From Pandoraea sp. PE-S2T-3 (lineage in GTDB: Bacteria > Pseudomonadota > Gammaproteobacteria > Burkholderiales > Burkholderiaceae), in NCBI RefSeq assembly GCF_002179965.1, contig NZ_NGUQ01000007.1:248001-312000 (forward strand): a stretch of 64,000 nt of DNA. Reading direction: 5' to 3'. Below are positions 9,312-18,647 of the stretch, piece after piece. A program made the position numbers and the translations under genes. How positions within the stretch are numbered: position 1 is the stretch's first letter; each line of letters opens with the position of its first letter. The notes beneath the pieces were generated by a model. That model saw only the letters and a list, made by a program, of their open reading frames with translations, had not been told where the DNA came from and did no database searches.

Positions 9312-11069
9312 TCACACGCCCTCGGTCAGTTCCGGCGAGATCACGATGACGACCTCGTTCACCCGCTGGCGCGCTTCTTTCGTACCGCCCTCGTAAGCAA
9401 AGATGCCGTCGCGGTCGGTGCTGTCGTCCTTGCGCCGGAAGCCGCTGAGCACCAGCGTATCGCCCGACTTCAGCGACGCGCGCTGCATCGTCTGAATCGA
9501 TGCCGTCAACGGCAGTTGCATGAACGTGCCTGTGCCCAAACCGTCGTCGTGGCGGGCTTTATCGTCTTCGTCCTTGTCGCCGTCGACGGCCACCTTCACA
9601 TCCTTTCCATCGACGCTGACGCTTGTACCGCCGCCCTTGCCCCCGGCGTCGCTGCCGCTCGGCGCCTCTTTGCCGGTGCGTAGATTGATCTTCTCGAGCT
9701 TCTTCAGATCGGACATATCGATCTGCACCTGCAACATCACGCTGCGGTTATCCATGACAGTGGGCAGCAAATTCATCACGAAACCCGTCGTCAGCACGGA
9801 CTGCTCTGCGGTCACGACAGCCTGGCCGCCGTAGTTGCCGGGTGTCATGCTGGTCTGCGCGACGAAGCCCTGATTCTGCGTCACGGCGACTGGCGCGGGT
9901 TGATTGTTCAGCGTGACGACGGTCGTATCGATGATGGCGCTAACACGTCCCTGCTGACTGAGCGCCTTGATGAACGCCGTGGACCCGGCCAGCACGCCGC
10001 GAGGAATCTTGCTCACGCTCAAGCCACCCTTGCGTGCCATCAGCGCGCCGCCGAGCGCCGGGCCGCCTAGTCCTGCAACCAATCCACCGGCCGATTGATA
10101 GACCAGATTCCAGTCGATACCCGCCGCCGAGTTTTCTTCGAGCGTGACGGAGTACACCTGCACGCGCAGCTTGACCTGGCGGCCCAGCACGGCATTCTCG
10201 GCGTCGATGTATCGCTTCACGCGTTCCATGACTTCTGCGGTGTCGGTGACGACAAGCGAGCTCGTGACCACCGACGGCGTGACGCGACCGCCATCGGAGA
10301 GCATGTCGGAGACAGTCTTGACGAGATCGGCCCAGTAATCGAGTTTGGACTCCGTCGTCACCTTGGCGTCGGCATTGAAGTCGAGTTTGACGCCACCGGC
10401 CGAACCACCGCCACCGCTCCCGCCCGAAGCGCCCCGATCCGCCTTCATCTCCGACTTCTTGCCCACCGATGCACTGAACGTCGAACTCCCCGGCATCATC
10501 TTGATCTGGAAGCTTCGCGTGACGTAGCGAGTGAACTGCACGACACCATTGCGATACGACCAGTGCGTGCCCGAGCGATACGCGACGGTGTCGAGCAGGC
10601 CGGACAACGTGCCGTTGTAGTGCAGCGGCACGGCGGGTTCGCCGCTGTCCGTGCAATTCATCTGGAAGAGTTTTGACGCGCCACCGCCACCACGGCTGCC
10701 GCCTCGCCCCGAACCGCCGCCGTCGTCGCACGACACATCCGCCGCGACGCGAATCGTCAGCCCATTGCCGCGCGCGATCTGCCCGAGCACGACCGACATG
10801 GCGAGGGGTGCTCCGGTGGAAAAGCGGACGTTACGTTTGAAGAAATCAGGGAGGGATTCGGTGGCTTCGATCGCCACGGAATGTCTGGCGAGCCACGCGC
10901 CGTCGACGTGCTCGATGGCGCGAATCGGTATAGCGGATTTTGCGTCGATTGCCGTGCGCACGGCTTGCTGTGCCTGCGTGACGTTCGCGTCGGTCTTGCC
11001 GAGCATTCCCGGCGTACCGCACGCCGCCAGTAACGTGATGGCGCACAATACGCCGAGTCGCTTTCTCAT
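9312..11069 (-). CDS. pilN: Type IVb pilus secretin PilN, outer-membrane lipoprotein
   Basis: A 585-residue secretin through which the pilus crosses the outer membrane. It begins MRKRLGVLCAITLLAACG, a lipoprotein signal with lipobox LAAC, which is why I start at 11067-11069 rather than at an upstream TTG (11117). The C-terminal region (TTVVTLNNQPAPVAVTQN, VTAEQSVLTTGFVMNLLPTV, GDTLVLSGFRRKD, RVNEVVIVISPEL) is the secretin core. Odd features are two long glycine-rich linkers, near residues 120-135 (between two cysteines) and residues 210-225, plus a charged insert late in the secretin domain (DGDKDEDDKARHDDG). It belongs to the pil operon. Confidence 0.9.
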   Translation of the reverse strand: MRKRLGVLCAITLLAACGTPGMLGKTDANVTQAQQAVRTAIDAKSAIPIRAIEHVDGAWLARHSVAIEATESLPDFFKRNVRFSTGAPLAMSVVLGQIARGNGLTIRVAADVSCDDGGGSGRGGSRGGGGASKLFQMNCTDSGEPAVPLHYNGTLSGLLDTVAYRSGTHWSYRNGVVQFTRYVTRSFQIKMMPGSSTFSASVGKKSEMKADRGASGGSGGGGSAGGVKLDFNADAKVTTESKLDYWADLVKTVSDMLSDGGRVTPSVVTSSLVVTDTAEVMERVKRYIDAENAVLGRQVKLRVQVYSVTLEENSAAGIDWNLVYQSAGGLVAGLGGPALGGALMARKGGLSVSKIPRGVLAGSTAFIKALSQQGRVSAIIDTTVVTLNNQPAPVAVTQNQGFVAQTSMTPGNYGGQAVVTAEQSVLTTGFVMNLLPTVMDNRSVMLQVQIDMSDLKKLEKINLRTGKEAPSGSDAGGKGGGTSVSVDGKDVKVAVDGDKDEDDKARHDDGLGTGTFMQLPLTASIQTMQRASLKSGDTLVLSGFRRKDDSTDRDGIFAYEGGTKEARQRVNEVVIVISPELTEGV

Positions 11070-11119
11070 GGGTTGCTGGTCTTTGTTATGGTGGGCTGCC
11101 GTGTGACGCACGACCAACG

Positions 11120-11635
11120 TTATTGCGTGGCGTGCACGACGCGCAGCACGCGATTGGCCTCGTAGACTTTCACGCGAATCGGTGCGTCGCTGTTTTGCAG
11201 CGACAGCACCACCTGCTCGATGATGCCGAGGAAATCACCCGTGAACGTCGCGGGATACTCGATAGGGAAATCGCGTTCGATTTCCCATGCGAGTTGCCAG
11301 CCGTTGGCCTCGGCGTAACGCTTGATGGCTTGCGAAACACGGCCGTCGGAGGGTTGTATGGCGAGCAATTTCTCGAGAGGACCCGCAAGCCCGCCGGCTG
11401 GGAGCGTGTCGTTATCCACTGGCGTGTCGCGAGTTCGAGCAACCGCATCACGCGCATCGACTGTCAATGCGGGTAACGGCAGCGCCGCGAGACGGGCGGT
11501 TGCCACCAACGGCCGGTGAATCGGGAGCGACGCTGCGATCGAAGTAGACGGCACTTCCTCGTGCGCCACCACGACCGTCGATCCGAACACCGAAAGCGCC
11601 GACAAGACTACGAAGTCAAGCTTGGGACGGCTCAT
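11120..11635 (-). CDS. TcpQ/PilL-domain periplasmic protein of the type IVb pilus operon
   Basis: A 171-residue exported protein with a signal peptide ending near VVVAHEE. The C-terminal part (PSDGRVSQAIKRYAEANGWQ, LAWEIERDFPIEYPATFTGD, VVLSLQNSDAPIRVKVYEANR) has the pattern of the TcpQ domain, found in the C-terminus of R64 PilL and in Vibrio TcpQ, which helps to place or stabilise the secretin. I start at 11633-11635 because GGAGG precedes that ATG; a longer reading has no such site. It sits between pilS and pilN. PilL fits by position, but the protein is shorter than R64 PilL, so I leave the symbol blank. Confidence 0.7.
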   Translation of the reverse strand: MSRPKLDFVVLSALSVFGSTVVVAHEEVPSTSIAASLPIHRPLVATARLAALPLPALTVDARDAVARTRDTPVDNDTLPAGGLAGPLEKLLAIQPSDGRVSQAIKRYAEANGWQLAWEIERDFPIEYPATFTGDFLGIIEQVVLSLQNSDAPIRVKVYEANRVLRVVHATQ

Positions 11636-11675
11636 GCTCTCTTGCCTCCAATTCTTGTCTGAGAAAATGCGGTGC

Positions 11676-12317
11676 TCAGCCCGCCAGGGTGAACTCAAGA
11701 TCGGCTCGGGTCGCTGGGGTGTCAGCCGGGGTAGTACCTGAGTTATCGGTGGTCAACTCGCAACGCGCGTTAGCCAACGTCATCGAATCGGCAAGTGTGA
11801 TGGCGGGCCCTTTAACGGGCGTTCCGTTGATCGAGAGCGTCGCAAAGGTAGGCATCATTTTTGCCGCGAACTCCCGGCATTGCTCCGTCGGATAACCCGC
11901 TGACGTCACTTGTATGCCGCTCGACGGAAACGTGCCACTACCTCCCGCCACGCCCTGCACTGTTACAGCGCCACCGAATCGATTCAATATATCCGTGCCG
12001 CTTCTGTTGAACCCGTCCATCACACCGGCAGAGACAATGTCTGCTTGATTCGTACCCGTCGCAACGAGACGCCCCGTCGCTACCGCGTTCTGCACCGCCA
12101 GCGAGGCCATCTGCCAGTCCTTGAGCTCCTGCGTCAGCTTCACGCTGGCCATCAGTCTCGGCACCCCTACCATCGCCCCGGCCATGATCAACCCCATCAC
12201 CGCCACGGCGACCGCCAGTTCCACCAGCGTCACGCCGCGTTGACGGCGCTTGTTCAGGCGCTGCGTCATCTTCGTTTTGAATTGTGCGAGCGCACCTGCA
12301 TTCACTTGCATAGCCAT
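11676..12317 (-). CDS. pilS: Type IVb major prepilin
   Basis: A 213-residue prepilin. The basic leader is long (about 28 residues, ending KRRQRG), followed by the mature N-terminus VTLVELAVAVAVMGLIM with glutamate at +5; this is the type IVb pattern. Two cysteines near the C-terminus (YPTEQCREF and NARCELTT) could form the usual pilin disulfide. The ATG has GAGGACTT before it. It is the first gene of the operon, which differs from R64, where pilS lies between pilR and pilT. Processing by the prepilin peptidase at 3829-4722 is expected. Confidence 0.85.
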   Translation of the reverse strand: MAMQVNAGALAQFKTKMTQRLNKRRQRGVTLVELAVAVAVMGLIMAGAMVGVPRLMASVKLTQELKDWQMASLAVQNAVATGRLVATGTNQADIVSAGVMDGFNRSGTDILNRFGGAVTVQGVAGGSGTFPSSGIQVTSAGYPTEQCREFAAKMMPTFATLSINGTPVKGPAITLADSMTLANARCELTTDNSGTTPADTPATRADLEFTLAG

Positions 12318-12762
12318 AAGTCCTCGTCCGAGATCAGAAGTTATTGAGAGGGGAAAGATTCGAAGCGCCGCAGAATTCGCCTTCGCAACGACAGGGCCGA
12401 TTTATGCCTGAAGGCGATTCGCCGCGTTGTCGGGTGCAGACCGCGTCTTTAGCAAATTGACAATCCGCACAGGCGTGAAAACGCCCATTCACATGCGGTT
12501 TCCGATAGGGGATGTCACTCGGCCGAAGCGACCTGAATCGTCGCGTTCTCCCGCCCGATCTAGGCGAGACAGCGAGAGGCGTGGGGAAAGTCGTCAAGTC
12601 GAATTCGACGACATTAGGAATCGAACCAACCGCAGAACGAGTATTCGCGGCGGAAGGCGTTTTCGCCCCGATTCAGCGGTTTCACAAGCCACGTTGCATG
12701 GCCTGTCTTCGCACTACTGATGAAATTTCCGATGCCGTTCGAATGCAACTCACAACGTCGTC
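12318..12762. other. Intergenic region upstream of the pilus operon
   Basis: About 445 bases between pilS and the terminator of the RND operon. It must contain the pil promoter and the 5' leader. One 87-codon frame is open on the minus strand (12334-12597), but it has no recognisable family or Shine-Dalgarno site, so I do not call it. I see no clear promoter hexamers, tRNA or repeat. Confidence 0.5.
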
Positions 12763-12765
12763 AAC

Positions 12766-12812
12766 AAAAATGGCGGCAGATCACACGACAACGTCGCGCC
12801 ACCTGCCGCCAT
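12766..12812 (-). terminator. Rho-independent terminator of the RND efflux operon
   Basis: Perfect 10-bp arms ATGGCGGCAG (12770-12779) and CTGCCGCCAT (12803-12812) flank a 23-base loop. On the minus strand the hairpin is followed by TTTTTG. It starts about 25 bases after the stop of the efflux permease gene. Confidence 0.8.
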
Positions 12813-12836
12813 CTTTAACCGTCGAACTTCAGAGCG

Positions 12837-15800
12837 TCAGTGCGCGCCCGCCGCCTGACGCTCGGCATGCTCGGCTCGCGCCACGCCATGTCCGGTATCG
12901 GCATCGGTATCGGCATCGCTGCCATCGCCGCCGCCATCGTTCGCCGCCCGATCCCCCGGCAGCACCAGCGGCCCCTTCCCGGCAAACCGGTCGAGATAGA
13001 GATAAATCACCGGCGTGATGTACAGCGTAATCACCTGCGAGAACAACAAGCCACCGACCACCGCCAGCCCCAGCGGCTGACGCAATTCCGCGCCCGCCCC
13101 CAAGCCCAACGCGATCGGCAGCGCGCCCATCAGCGCCGCCAGCGTGGTCATCATGATCGGCCGGAAGCGCAGCGCGCACGCCTGCCGGATCGCCTGATCG
13201 GGCGTCATGCCGCCGTTTCGCTGCGCATCGAGGGCGAAGTCGATCATCATGATGGCGTTCTTCTTCACGATGCCGATGAGCATCAAGATACCGATCACCG
13301 CAATCAGCGACAGATCCATGCCGAAGAGCCGCAGCGTCAACAACGCGCCGACCGCTGCCGACGGCAAGCCCGCCAGAATCGTGAGCGGATGGATGTAGCT
13401 CTCGTAGAGCACACCAAGCAGCACGTAAATCACCAGCAACGCGCCCACCAGCAACACCACCTGACTCGACTGCGACGCCTGGAACGCCGCCGCATCGCCG
13501 CCCCAGCTCGTGATGATGCTCGGGGGGAAACCGAGTTGACGCTGGAAGCCGACGATCTTCTTCGACGCATCGCCCAGCGCCGCCCCCGGCGCAAGATTGA
13601 ACGACAGCGTGACCGCCTGCAACTGCCCTTGGTGGTTGACCGACACCGGCCCCATCTTGCGTTCTACCGTCGCCACTGCCGACAGCGGCACCAGTGCACC
13701 ACCCTTGCCTCGCACGTAGATCTTGTCGAAAGCGCCTTCGTCGCGACGGTCGTTATCCGCCGCTTGCAGAATCACCTGATAGCTGTCGCTCGGCGTGTAG
13801 ATCGTCGACACCTGCCGCTCGCCGAACGCGCTATACAACGCGCTGCGAATGTCACCAATCGCCACGCCCAGCGTGTTCGCCTTGTCGCGATCGATGGTGA
13901 GCTGCGCTTGCAGGCCCTTCATCTGCGCGTCGGTCGTCACGTCGCGGAAGATCGGGTCGGCACGCATCAGGTTCATCAGCTTGTCCGACCACACCTGCAT
14001 CTCGCCCGGCTTCACGCTCTGCATCACGTACTGATAGCGGCTCTTGCTCTGCTTGCCGCCCAGTTGCAGGTTCTGCACCGGGTTGAAGTACACGTTCAGC
14101 CCCGGCACCTGCTTGACGTCGCGCCGCAGCGTCTCGAGCACCTCGCTCATATGCGGGCGCTCGCCGTGCGGCTTCAGGTTGATGAACATGCGGCCCTGAT
14201 TGCTGTCGCTGGCCGACACGATCGCCGTATCCACAGCGGGATTCGCGCGAACGATGTCGCCCGCCTGACGCAGCAACGTCGACATGGCCGTGAACGAGAT
14301 ATCCTGCGCACCTTCGGCCGTCACCTGAATCTGACCGATGTCTTCGCTCGGGAAAAAGCCCTTCGGAATCGTGGCGAACAGCACCCCGGTCGCGACAAAC
14401 GTCGCCCCCGCCGCGCCCATCACCCACTTGCGATTCGCCAGACACCAATCCACGCTGCGAACGTAGCGGTCCTGCACCCACACGAAACCGTCTTCAAACC
14501 ATTGCGTGGCGCGCAACCCCAAGCCTTCGCTCTGCTCGTGCTTCAGATAGCGGCTGCACAGCATCGGAATCAGCGTGAGCGATACAGCGGCGGACACCAG
14601 AATCGCCAGCGACACTACCACCGCGAACTCGTGGAACATCAGCCCGATCACCCCCGGCATGAAGAAGATCGGGATGAACACGGCCACCAGCGAAATCGAG
14701 ATCGAGAGAATCGTGAAGCCCATCTCGCGCGAACCGACGAGTGCCGCGCGCAGCGGCGGCACGCCGTTCTCGATGTGACGCACGATGTTCTCGAGCATCA
14801 CGATGGCGTCGTCCACCACCAGCCCCACCGCCAGCGTGATGCCCAGCAGCGAGATGTTGTCGATGGAATACCCCATGCCCTTCATGAGCGCGACCGTGCC
14901 GATCAGCGACACCGGCAGCGACATCACCGGGATCATCGTGGCGGCCAGCCGGCGCAGGAACAGGAAGATCACGAGCGTGACCAGAATCACCGTGAGCCCC
15001 AGCGTGAACTGCACGTCGTCGATGGATTCGCGAATCGACACCGAACGGTCGTTGAGCAACTTGACCTGAATCGACTGCGGCATCTGCTCGGCCAGACGCG
15101 GCAGCGCGGCCTTGACCTGATCGACCGTCGCCACCGTGTTCGCATTGGGCTGGCGCAGCACGGCCAGCACGATCGAGCGCTCGCCATTGACCCAGCTGCC
15201 GGTCTTGACCGATTCGACGCTGTCTTGCACTTCGGCCACATCGCGCAGGTAGACCGGGCTGCCGTTCACGCTCGCAATGATCAGGTTCGCGAACTGGTCG
15301 GCCTTGGTCATCTGGCGGTTGGCTTCGATGGTCAGCGTCTGGCGGCTGCCGTCGAGCGTCCCCACGGGGCTGTTGGCGTTGGCCGAGGCCAGCGCGCGGG
15401 CCACATCGTCAAGTGTGAGCTTGCGGGCGGCGAGCGCATCGGGACGCGCCTTCACGCGCACGGCAAAGCGTTTCTGCCCGAAGATCAGCACCTGCGCGAC
15501 GCCGGGCAGCGTGGAGAGCGTGGGCGAGACGAGGTTTTCGGCGTAATCGTCGAGTTCGGCCAGCGACATCGACGGCGAATTCATCGCGAGGAAGAGAATC
15601 GGCGCGTCGGCCGGGTTCACCTTGCGATACGACGGCGGTGTGGTCATCTCTACCGGCAGCTTTCGCTGCGCACGGAAGAGCGCGGCCTGCACGTCGACGG
15701 CGGCGGCGTCGATATCGCGGTCGCTATCGAATTCGATGATGATCGAGGTCGTGCCCTGCGTATTGGTCGAACTGATGACCGCGACGCCCGCAATCGTCGA

Positions 15801-16013
15801 GAACTGTTTTTCCATCGGCGCCGCAACGGACGCCGCCATCGTCTCCGGACTCGCCCCGGGCAGCGTCGCGGTGACCTGAATCACCGGCGAGTTGTAGCTC
15901 GGCAAGGCCGAGATCGGAATCTGTCCGTAAGCGATCAACCCGGCGACGACCGCTGCCACACACAGCAGAATCGTCATCACCGGCCGGCGGATACATAGTT
16001 CGGAGAGGTTCAT
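12837..16013 (-). CDS. RND multidrug efflux permease (HAE-1 family, MdtB/MdtC-like)
   Basis: A 1058-residue inner-membrane drug/proton antiporter of the resistance-nodulation-division superfamily. It starts MNLSELCIRRPVMTILLCVA, as in the MdtB/MdtC/MuxB branch. RND hallmarks include the large periplasmic loops after the first and seventh helices and the central motif LGITLAVGLVVDDAIVMLEN in TM4, with the proton-relay aspartate pair. The C-terminal 30 residues are hydrophilic and alanine- and aspartate-rich. Its ATG overlaps the end of the adaptor gene (ATGA). MdtBC-type pumps often work as heteromers, but only one permease is present. Substrates cannot be predicted. Confidence 0.92.
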   Translation of the reverse strand: MNLSELCIRRPVMTILLCVAAVVAGLIAYGQIPISALPSYNSPVIQVTATLPGASPETMAASVAAPMEKQFSTIAGVAVISSTNTQGTTSIIIEFDSDRDIDAAAVDVQAALFRAQRKLPVEMTTPPSYRKVNPADAPILFLAMNSPSMSLAELDDYAENLVSPTLSTLPGVAQVLIFGQKRFAVRVKARPDALAARKLTLDDVARALASANANSPVGTLDGSRQTLTIEANRQMTKADQFANLIIASVNGSPVYLRDVAEVQDSVESVKTGSWVNGERSIVLAVLRQPNANTVATVDQVKAALPRLAEQMPQSIQVKLLNDRSVSIRESIDDVQFTLGLTVILVTLVIFLFLRRLAATMIPVMSLPVSLIGTVALMKGMGYSIDNISLLGITLAVGLVVDDAIVMLENIVRHIENGVPPLRAALVGSREMGFTILSISISLVAVFIPIFFMPGVIGLMFHEFAVVVSLAILVSAAVSLTLIPMLCSRYLKHEQSEGLGLRATQWFEDGFVWVQDRYVRSVDWCLANRKWVMGAAGATFVATGVLFATIPKGFFPSEDIGQIQVTAEGAQDISFTAMSTLLRQAGDIVRANPAVDTAIVSASDSNQGRMFINLKPHGERPHMSEVLETLRRDVKQVPGLNVYFNPVQNLQLGGKQSKSRYQYVMQSVKPGEMQVWSDKLMNLMRADPIFRDVTTDAQMKGLQAQLTIDRDKANTLGVAIGDIRSALYSAFGERQVSTIYTPSDSYQVILQAADNDRRDEGAFDKIYVRGKGGALVPLSAVATVERKMGPVSVNHQGQLQAVTLSFNLAPGAALGDASKKIVGFQRQLGFPPSIITSWGGDAAAFQASQSSQVVLLVGALLVIYVLLGVLYESYIHPLTILAGLPSAAVGALLTLRLFGMDLSLIAVIGILMLIGIVKKNAIMMIDFALDAQRNGGMTPDQAIRQACALRFRPIMMTTLAALMGALPIALGLGAGAELRQPLGLAVVGGLLFSQVITLYITPVIYLYLDRFAGKGPLVLPGDRAANDGGGDGSDADTDADTGHGVARAEHAERQAAGAH

Positions 16014-17413
16014 GGCGTGCTCTTCGGCGAGGTGGCGTCAGCGGTACGCACTTCGGCCGACGTGGCGGTTGCTGCCGTGTTCGCTCTGGCGCTCGCGGCT
16101 TCGCCACCGGCAGCGGCGGCCTTCGTCGCATCCTTCGTCGGCGTCGTCTGCGGCGTCGCGTCGCCACCTTCGCGCGATGCGACCACCGTCACCTTGTTAC
16201 CGGGCCGCAGGTTCTCCGCGCCCTCCTGCACCACGCGTGCGCCTGCGGGCACGCCTTCGACGACCGCGAGCTTCGCTTCCACGTAGCCGACCTTCACCGG
16301 CTTTGCGCTCACCTTCCCGTCGGCACCGATCACATAGACGAACTTGCCGTCCGGGCCGGTCTGCACCGCTTGCGGCGGCACCACGCTGGCCTGCTTCAGA
16401 ATGCGGCCGATCACGGCGATGTTCAGATACATCCCCGGCCACAACTTCGCGTCGCGGTTGTCGTACGCCGCCTTCAGGCGAATCGTGCCGGTCTGCGAGT
16501 CCACCGCGTTGTCGATGAAGCTGAGTTGGCCGGTCGCCGTCATCCCCGTCGTGCCCAGCGTGGCGGTCACCGCCACCGGGCCACCGGCGCGCGCCGCCTG
16601 CAATTCGGCCAGTGCACCTTCCGGCAGCGTGAAGCTGATGTCGATCGGATCGAGTTGGGTAATGGTCACGAGCGCCGCGCCGCCCGGCGTCACGAGACTG
16701 CCCGGGTGCACGTTGATGGCACCGGTACGGCCGTCGATCCCCGCGCGAATCTGGTTGTAGTCGACCGCGACCTGACTGGCCGAGATGGCTGCACGGTCGG
16801 CCGCGACCTGCGCGGTGAGGCTGTCGACGCCGCTTTGCGCCGTGTCGAGCGCGCTTTGCGAGACGAAGTGTTCGGCGATCAACTGCTTCGTGCGTGCCAG
16901 CGTGCGGCGTGCGTTGGCCAGATCGGCTTCGTCCTTGGTGAGTTGTGCCTGCACCTTCTTGAGGTTGGCCTCGTCCATGCGGGCGTCGAGCGAGAACAGC
17001 AGTTGCCCGGCCTTGACGGAGTCGCCTTCCTTGATATGCACCTGACGGATGATGCTGGAGATCTGCGGGCGCACTTCGATGGTCTGGCGCGCGGTGACCG
17101 TACCGTTTGCCACCAGCCGCACGGGCACGTCACGTACGTCGACCGTGGCCGCCGTCACCGACGGGGCGAGCGCCGCCTTGACCGGCTTCTCGGCGCCGCG
17201 CGAGCGCAGCCAAGCCCCGGCCCCTGCCACCACCACGACCGCCAGGACGGCGATCACCCAACGGCGGGGGCGCTTGTTACCCGATGTGTTACCCGATTTG
17301 CCGCCCGAAGCCGTTTCGCTTGCCGTGGCCGCACCGTGGCCGGCCTGCGGTTGATGGGCGGCAGCCTTGTCCCCCGCCACCGGCAATGGCCGGCGGGCGT
17401 TCTCGTCACTCAT
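16010..17413 (-). CDS. RND efflux periplasmic adaptor subunit (MdtA-like)
   Basis: A 467-residue membrane fusion protein that would bridge the permease and an outer-membrane channel. An N-terminal membrane anchor (WVIAVLAVVVVAGAGAWL, about residues 52-69) follows a hydrophilic tail. The lipoyl half-motifs (VRPQISSIIRQVHIKEGD and INVHPGSLVTPGG) flank an alpha-hairpin of about 80 residues, followed by beta-barrel regions. The C-terminal 60 residues are a low-complexity alanine/threonine tail. GGGGAAG precedes the ATG. No TolC-like gene follows the permease, so the pair presumably uses a channel encoded elsewhere. Confidence 0.92.
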   Translation of the reverse strand: MSDENARRPLPVAGDKAAAHQPQAGHGAATASETASGGKSGNTSGNKRPRRWVIAVLAVVVVAGAGAWLRSRGAEKPVKAALAPSVTAATVDVRDVPVRLVANGTVTARQTIEVRPQISSIIRQVHIKEGDSVKAGQLLFSLDARMDEANLKKVQAQLTKDEADLANARRTLARTKQLIAEHFVSQSALDTAQSGVDSLTAQVAADRAAISASQVAVDYNQIRAGIDGRTGAINVHPGSLVTPGGAALVTITQLDPIDISFTLPEGALAELQAARAGGPVAVTATLGTTGMTATGQLSFIDNAVDSQTGTIRLKAAYDNRDAKLWPGMYLNIAVIGRILKQASVVPPQAVQTGPDGKFVYVIGADGKVSAKPVKVGYVEAKLAVVEGVPAGARVVQEGAENLRPGNKVTVVASREGGDATPQTTPTKDATKAAAAGGEAASARANTAATATSAEVRTADATSPKSTP

Positions 17414-17533
17414 CTTCTTCCCCGTTTCCCCATGCGGCGCGATCCGTTCGACCTGTTCGATCTATTCGACAGGTTCGATACGCCCATTCAGCACGACAGG
17501 CCCCCGCCCGTCCGGCTGCGCCGGTTTCTTCTA

Positions 17534-17561
17534 TTAAAACGGCCGTGGTTTCCCACGGCCG
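17534..17561 (-). terminator. Rho-independent terminator downstream of ppk2
   Basis: Perfect 9-bp stem CGGCCGTGG (17540-17548) and CCACGGCCG (17553-17561) with a four-base loop. Read on the minus strand it is followed by TTTTAATAG. It lies about 55 bases beyond the ppk2 stop. Confidence 0.85.
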
Positions 17562-17616
17562 CTCACGTCACCTCAACACCACTTGTTTCGCTATTCGACC
17601 CCGACCCTGCAAGGTT

Positions 17617-18423
17617 TCATTCCACCTTCATGCCCGTCAATTCGGGTCTTGCCGGTGGATAGGACAACTTGAGGTCAGTCAGTGCTTGCACCAGCAACTC
17701 TGCCACCATCAGGTTACGGTGGCGTTTCGAGTCGGAAGGCACGATATACCACGGCGCATTTTCCGTCGAGGTCGCCGATAAAGCCGCTTCGTACGCCTTG
17801 GTGTATTGCGGCCAGAAGCTGCGCTCCTTGAGGTCGCCCAGCTCGAATTTCCAGTGCTTGTTCGGGTCGTCGATACGCTCCTGCAAGCGCTTGCGCTGCT
17901 CCTCGTTCGAGATATGCAGGAAGCACTTGATGATGGTCGTGTTGTTATCGACCAGCAGTTGTTCGAAATTGTTGATGTGGGTGTAGCGGCGCTTGCACTC
18001 GTCGGCATCGATCCAGTCGTGCACGCGCGTGATCAGCACGTCTTCGTAGTGGCTGCGATTGAAGATGGCCAGCTCGCCCGCGGCGGGCACCACCATGTGC
18101 ACGCGCCAGAGGAAGTCGCGCGCCAGCTCAATGGGCGTGGGTGACTTGAAGTTGGCCACGCGAATGCCCAGCGGGTCCACGTTCTGGAACACGGCGCGAA
18201 TGGTGCCGTCCTTGCCGCTGGTGTCCATGCCTTGCAGCACGAGCAGCACCCGGTGCTTGCTGTTGGCATGCAGGATGGTCTGCAACTCGTCGAGCTTGGC
18301 GGCGAGTTCCGCCAACCGCTCCTTGTCGTCGTCCTTGCTATCGCCCGAGAACGGTTTGTCGGCCGGATCGTAGTCCGACAGGTCGAGCTTCTTGCCAAAC
18401 GGTACGCGGTATTTCTCGAACAT
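17617..18423 (-). CDS. ppk2: Polyphosphate kinase 2 family protein (PPK2)
   Basis: A 268-residue PPK2-family kinase, which transfers phosphate between polyphosphate and nucleotides. Walker A is GMDTSGKDG (residues 65-73) and the Walker B-like segment is FNRSHYEDV (121-129). Other family blocks are IRVANFKSPTPIELARDFLWR and the lid-region arginines near RKRLQERIDDPNKHWKF. The length fits single-domain PPK2 enzymes (about 250-300). I start at 18421-18423 because AAGGAG lies at the right distance; a longer reading to 18483 is possible. Whether it prefers AMP, ADP or GDP cannot be told by eye. Confidence 0.88.
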   Translation of the reverse strand: MFEKYRVPFGKKLDLSDYDPADKPFSGDSKDDDKERLAELAAKLDELQTILHANSKHRVLLVLQGMDTSGKDGTIRAVFQNVDPLGIRVANFKSPTPIELARDFLWRVHMVVPAAGELAIFNRSHYEDVLITRVHDWIDADECKRRYTHINNFEQLLVDNNTTIIKCFLHISNEEQRKRLQERIDDPNKHWKFELGDLKERSFWPQYTKAYEAALSATSTENAPWYIVPSDSKRHRNLMVAELLVQALTDLKLSYPPARPELTGMKVE

Positions 18424-18539
18424 CGCCAACTCCTTCGTGACAAGCGCACGCCCTTGGGGCGCCAGAGTGGCAGTATCGCGCAATTTGCGGAGGGGAGAAA
18501 AAAAGCCCGATATAAGCGAATCACGCGGGCAGATAAGGC

Positions 18540-18550
18540 GGGGGGGGGGG
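18540..18550. repeat. Homopolymeric G tract (11 G)
   Basis: Eleven consecutive G residues between ppk2 and gatB, outside any gene I call. Such tracts are slippage-prone; here the tract lies in the presumed 5' region of ppk2, about 117 bases upstream of its start. Confidence 0.6.
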
Positions 18551-18571
18551 CGGGAGTTGGACCGTCAACGC

Positions 18572-18604
18572 AAAAGCGCGGCACCGTACCGGCTGCCGCG
18601 CTTT
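18572..18604 (-). terminator. Terminator downstream of gatB
   Basis: Inverted repeat AAAAGCGCGGCA / TGCCGCGCTTTT spanning 18572-18604. On the minus strand the stem ends in TTTTG, giving a rho-independent terminator about 45 bases after the gatB stop. Confidence 0.8.
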
Positions 18605-18647
18605 TCGCGTGATGCGCTGAAATTCAGACGCTCATTCAGGCACTCAT

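Noticed and set aside
12334-12597. An 87-codon cysteine-containing frame upstream of pilS
   Set aside because: No Shine-Dalgarno sequence, no recognised family and composition like noncoding GC-rich DNA; left as intergenic.
12840-15998. A 1052-codon open frame antisense to the RND permease gene
   Set aside because: It mirrors the codon pattern of a well-supported gene in GC-rich DNA, is rich in Arg/His/Gln and has no family features. Shadow frame.
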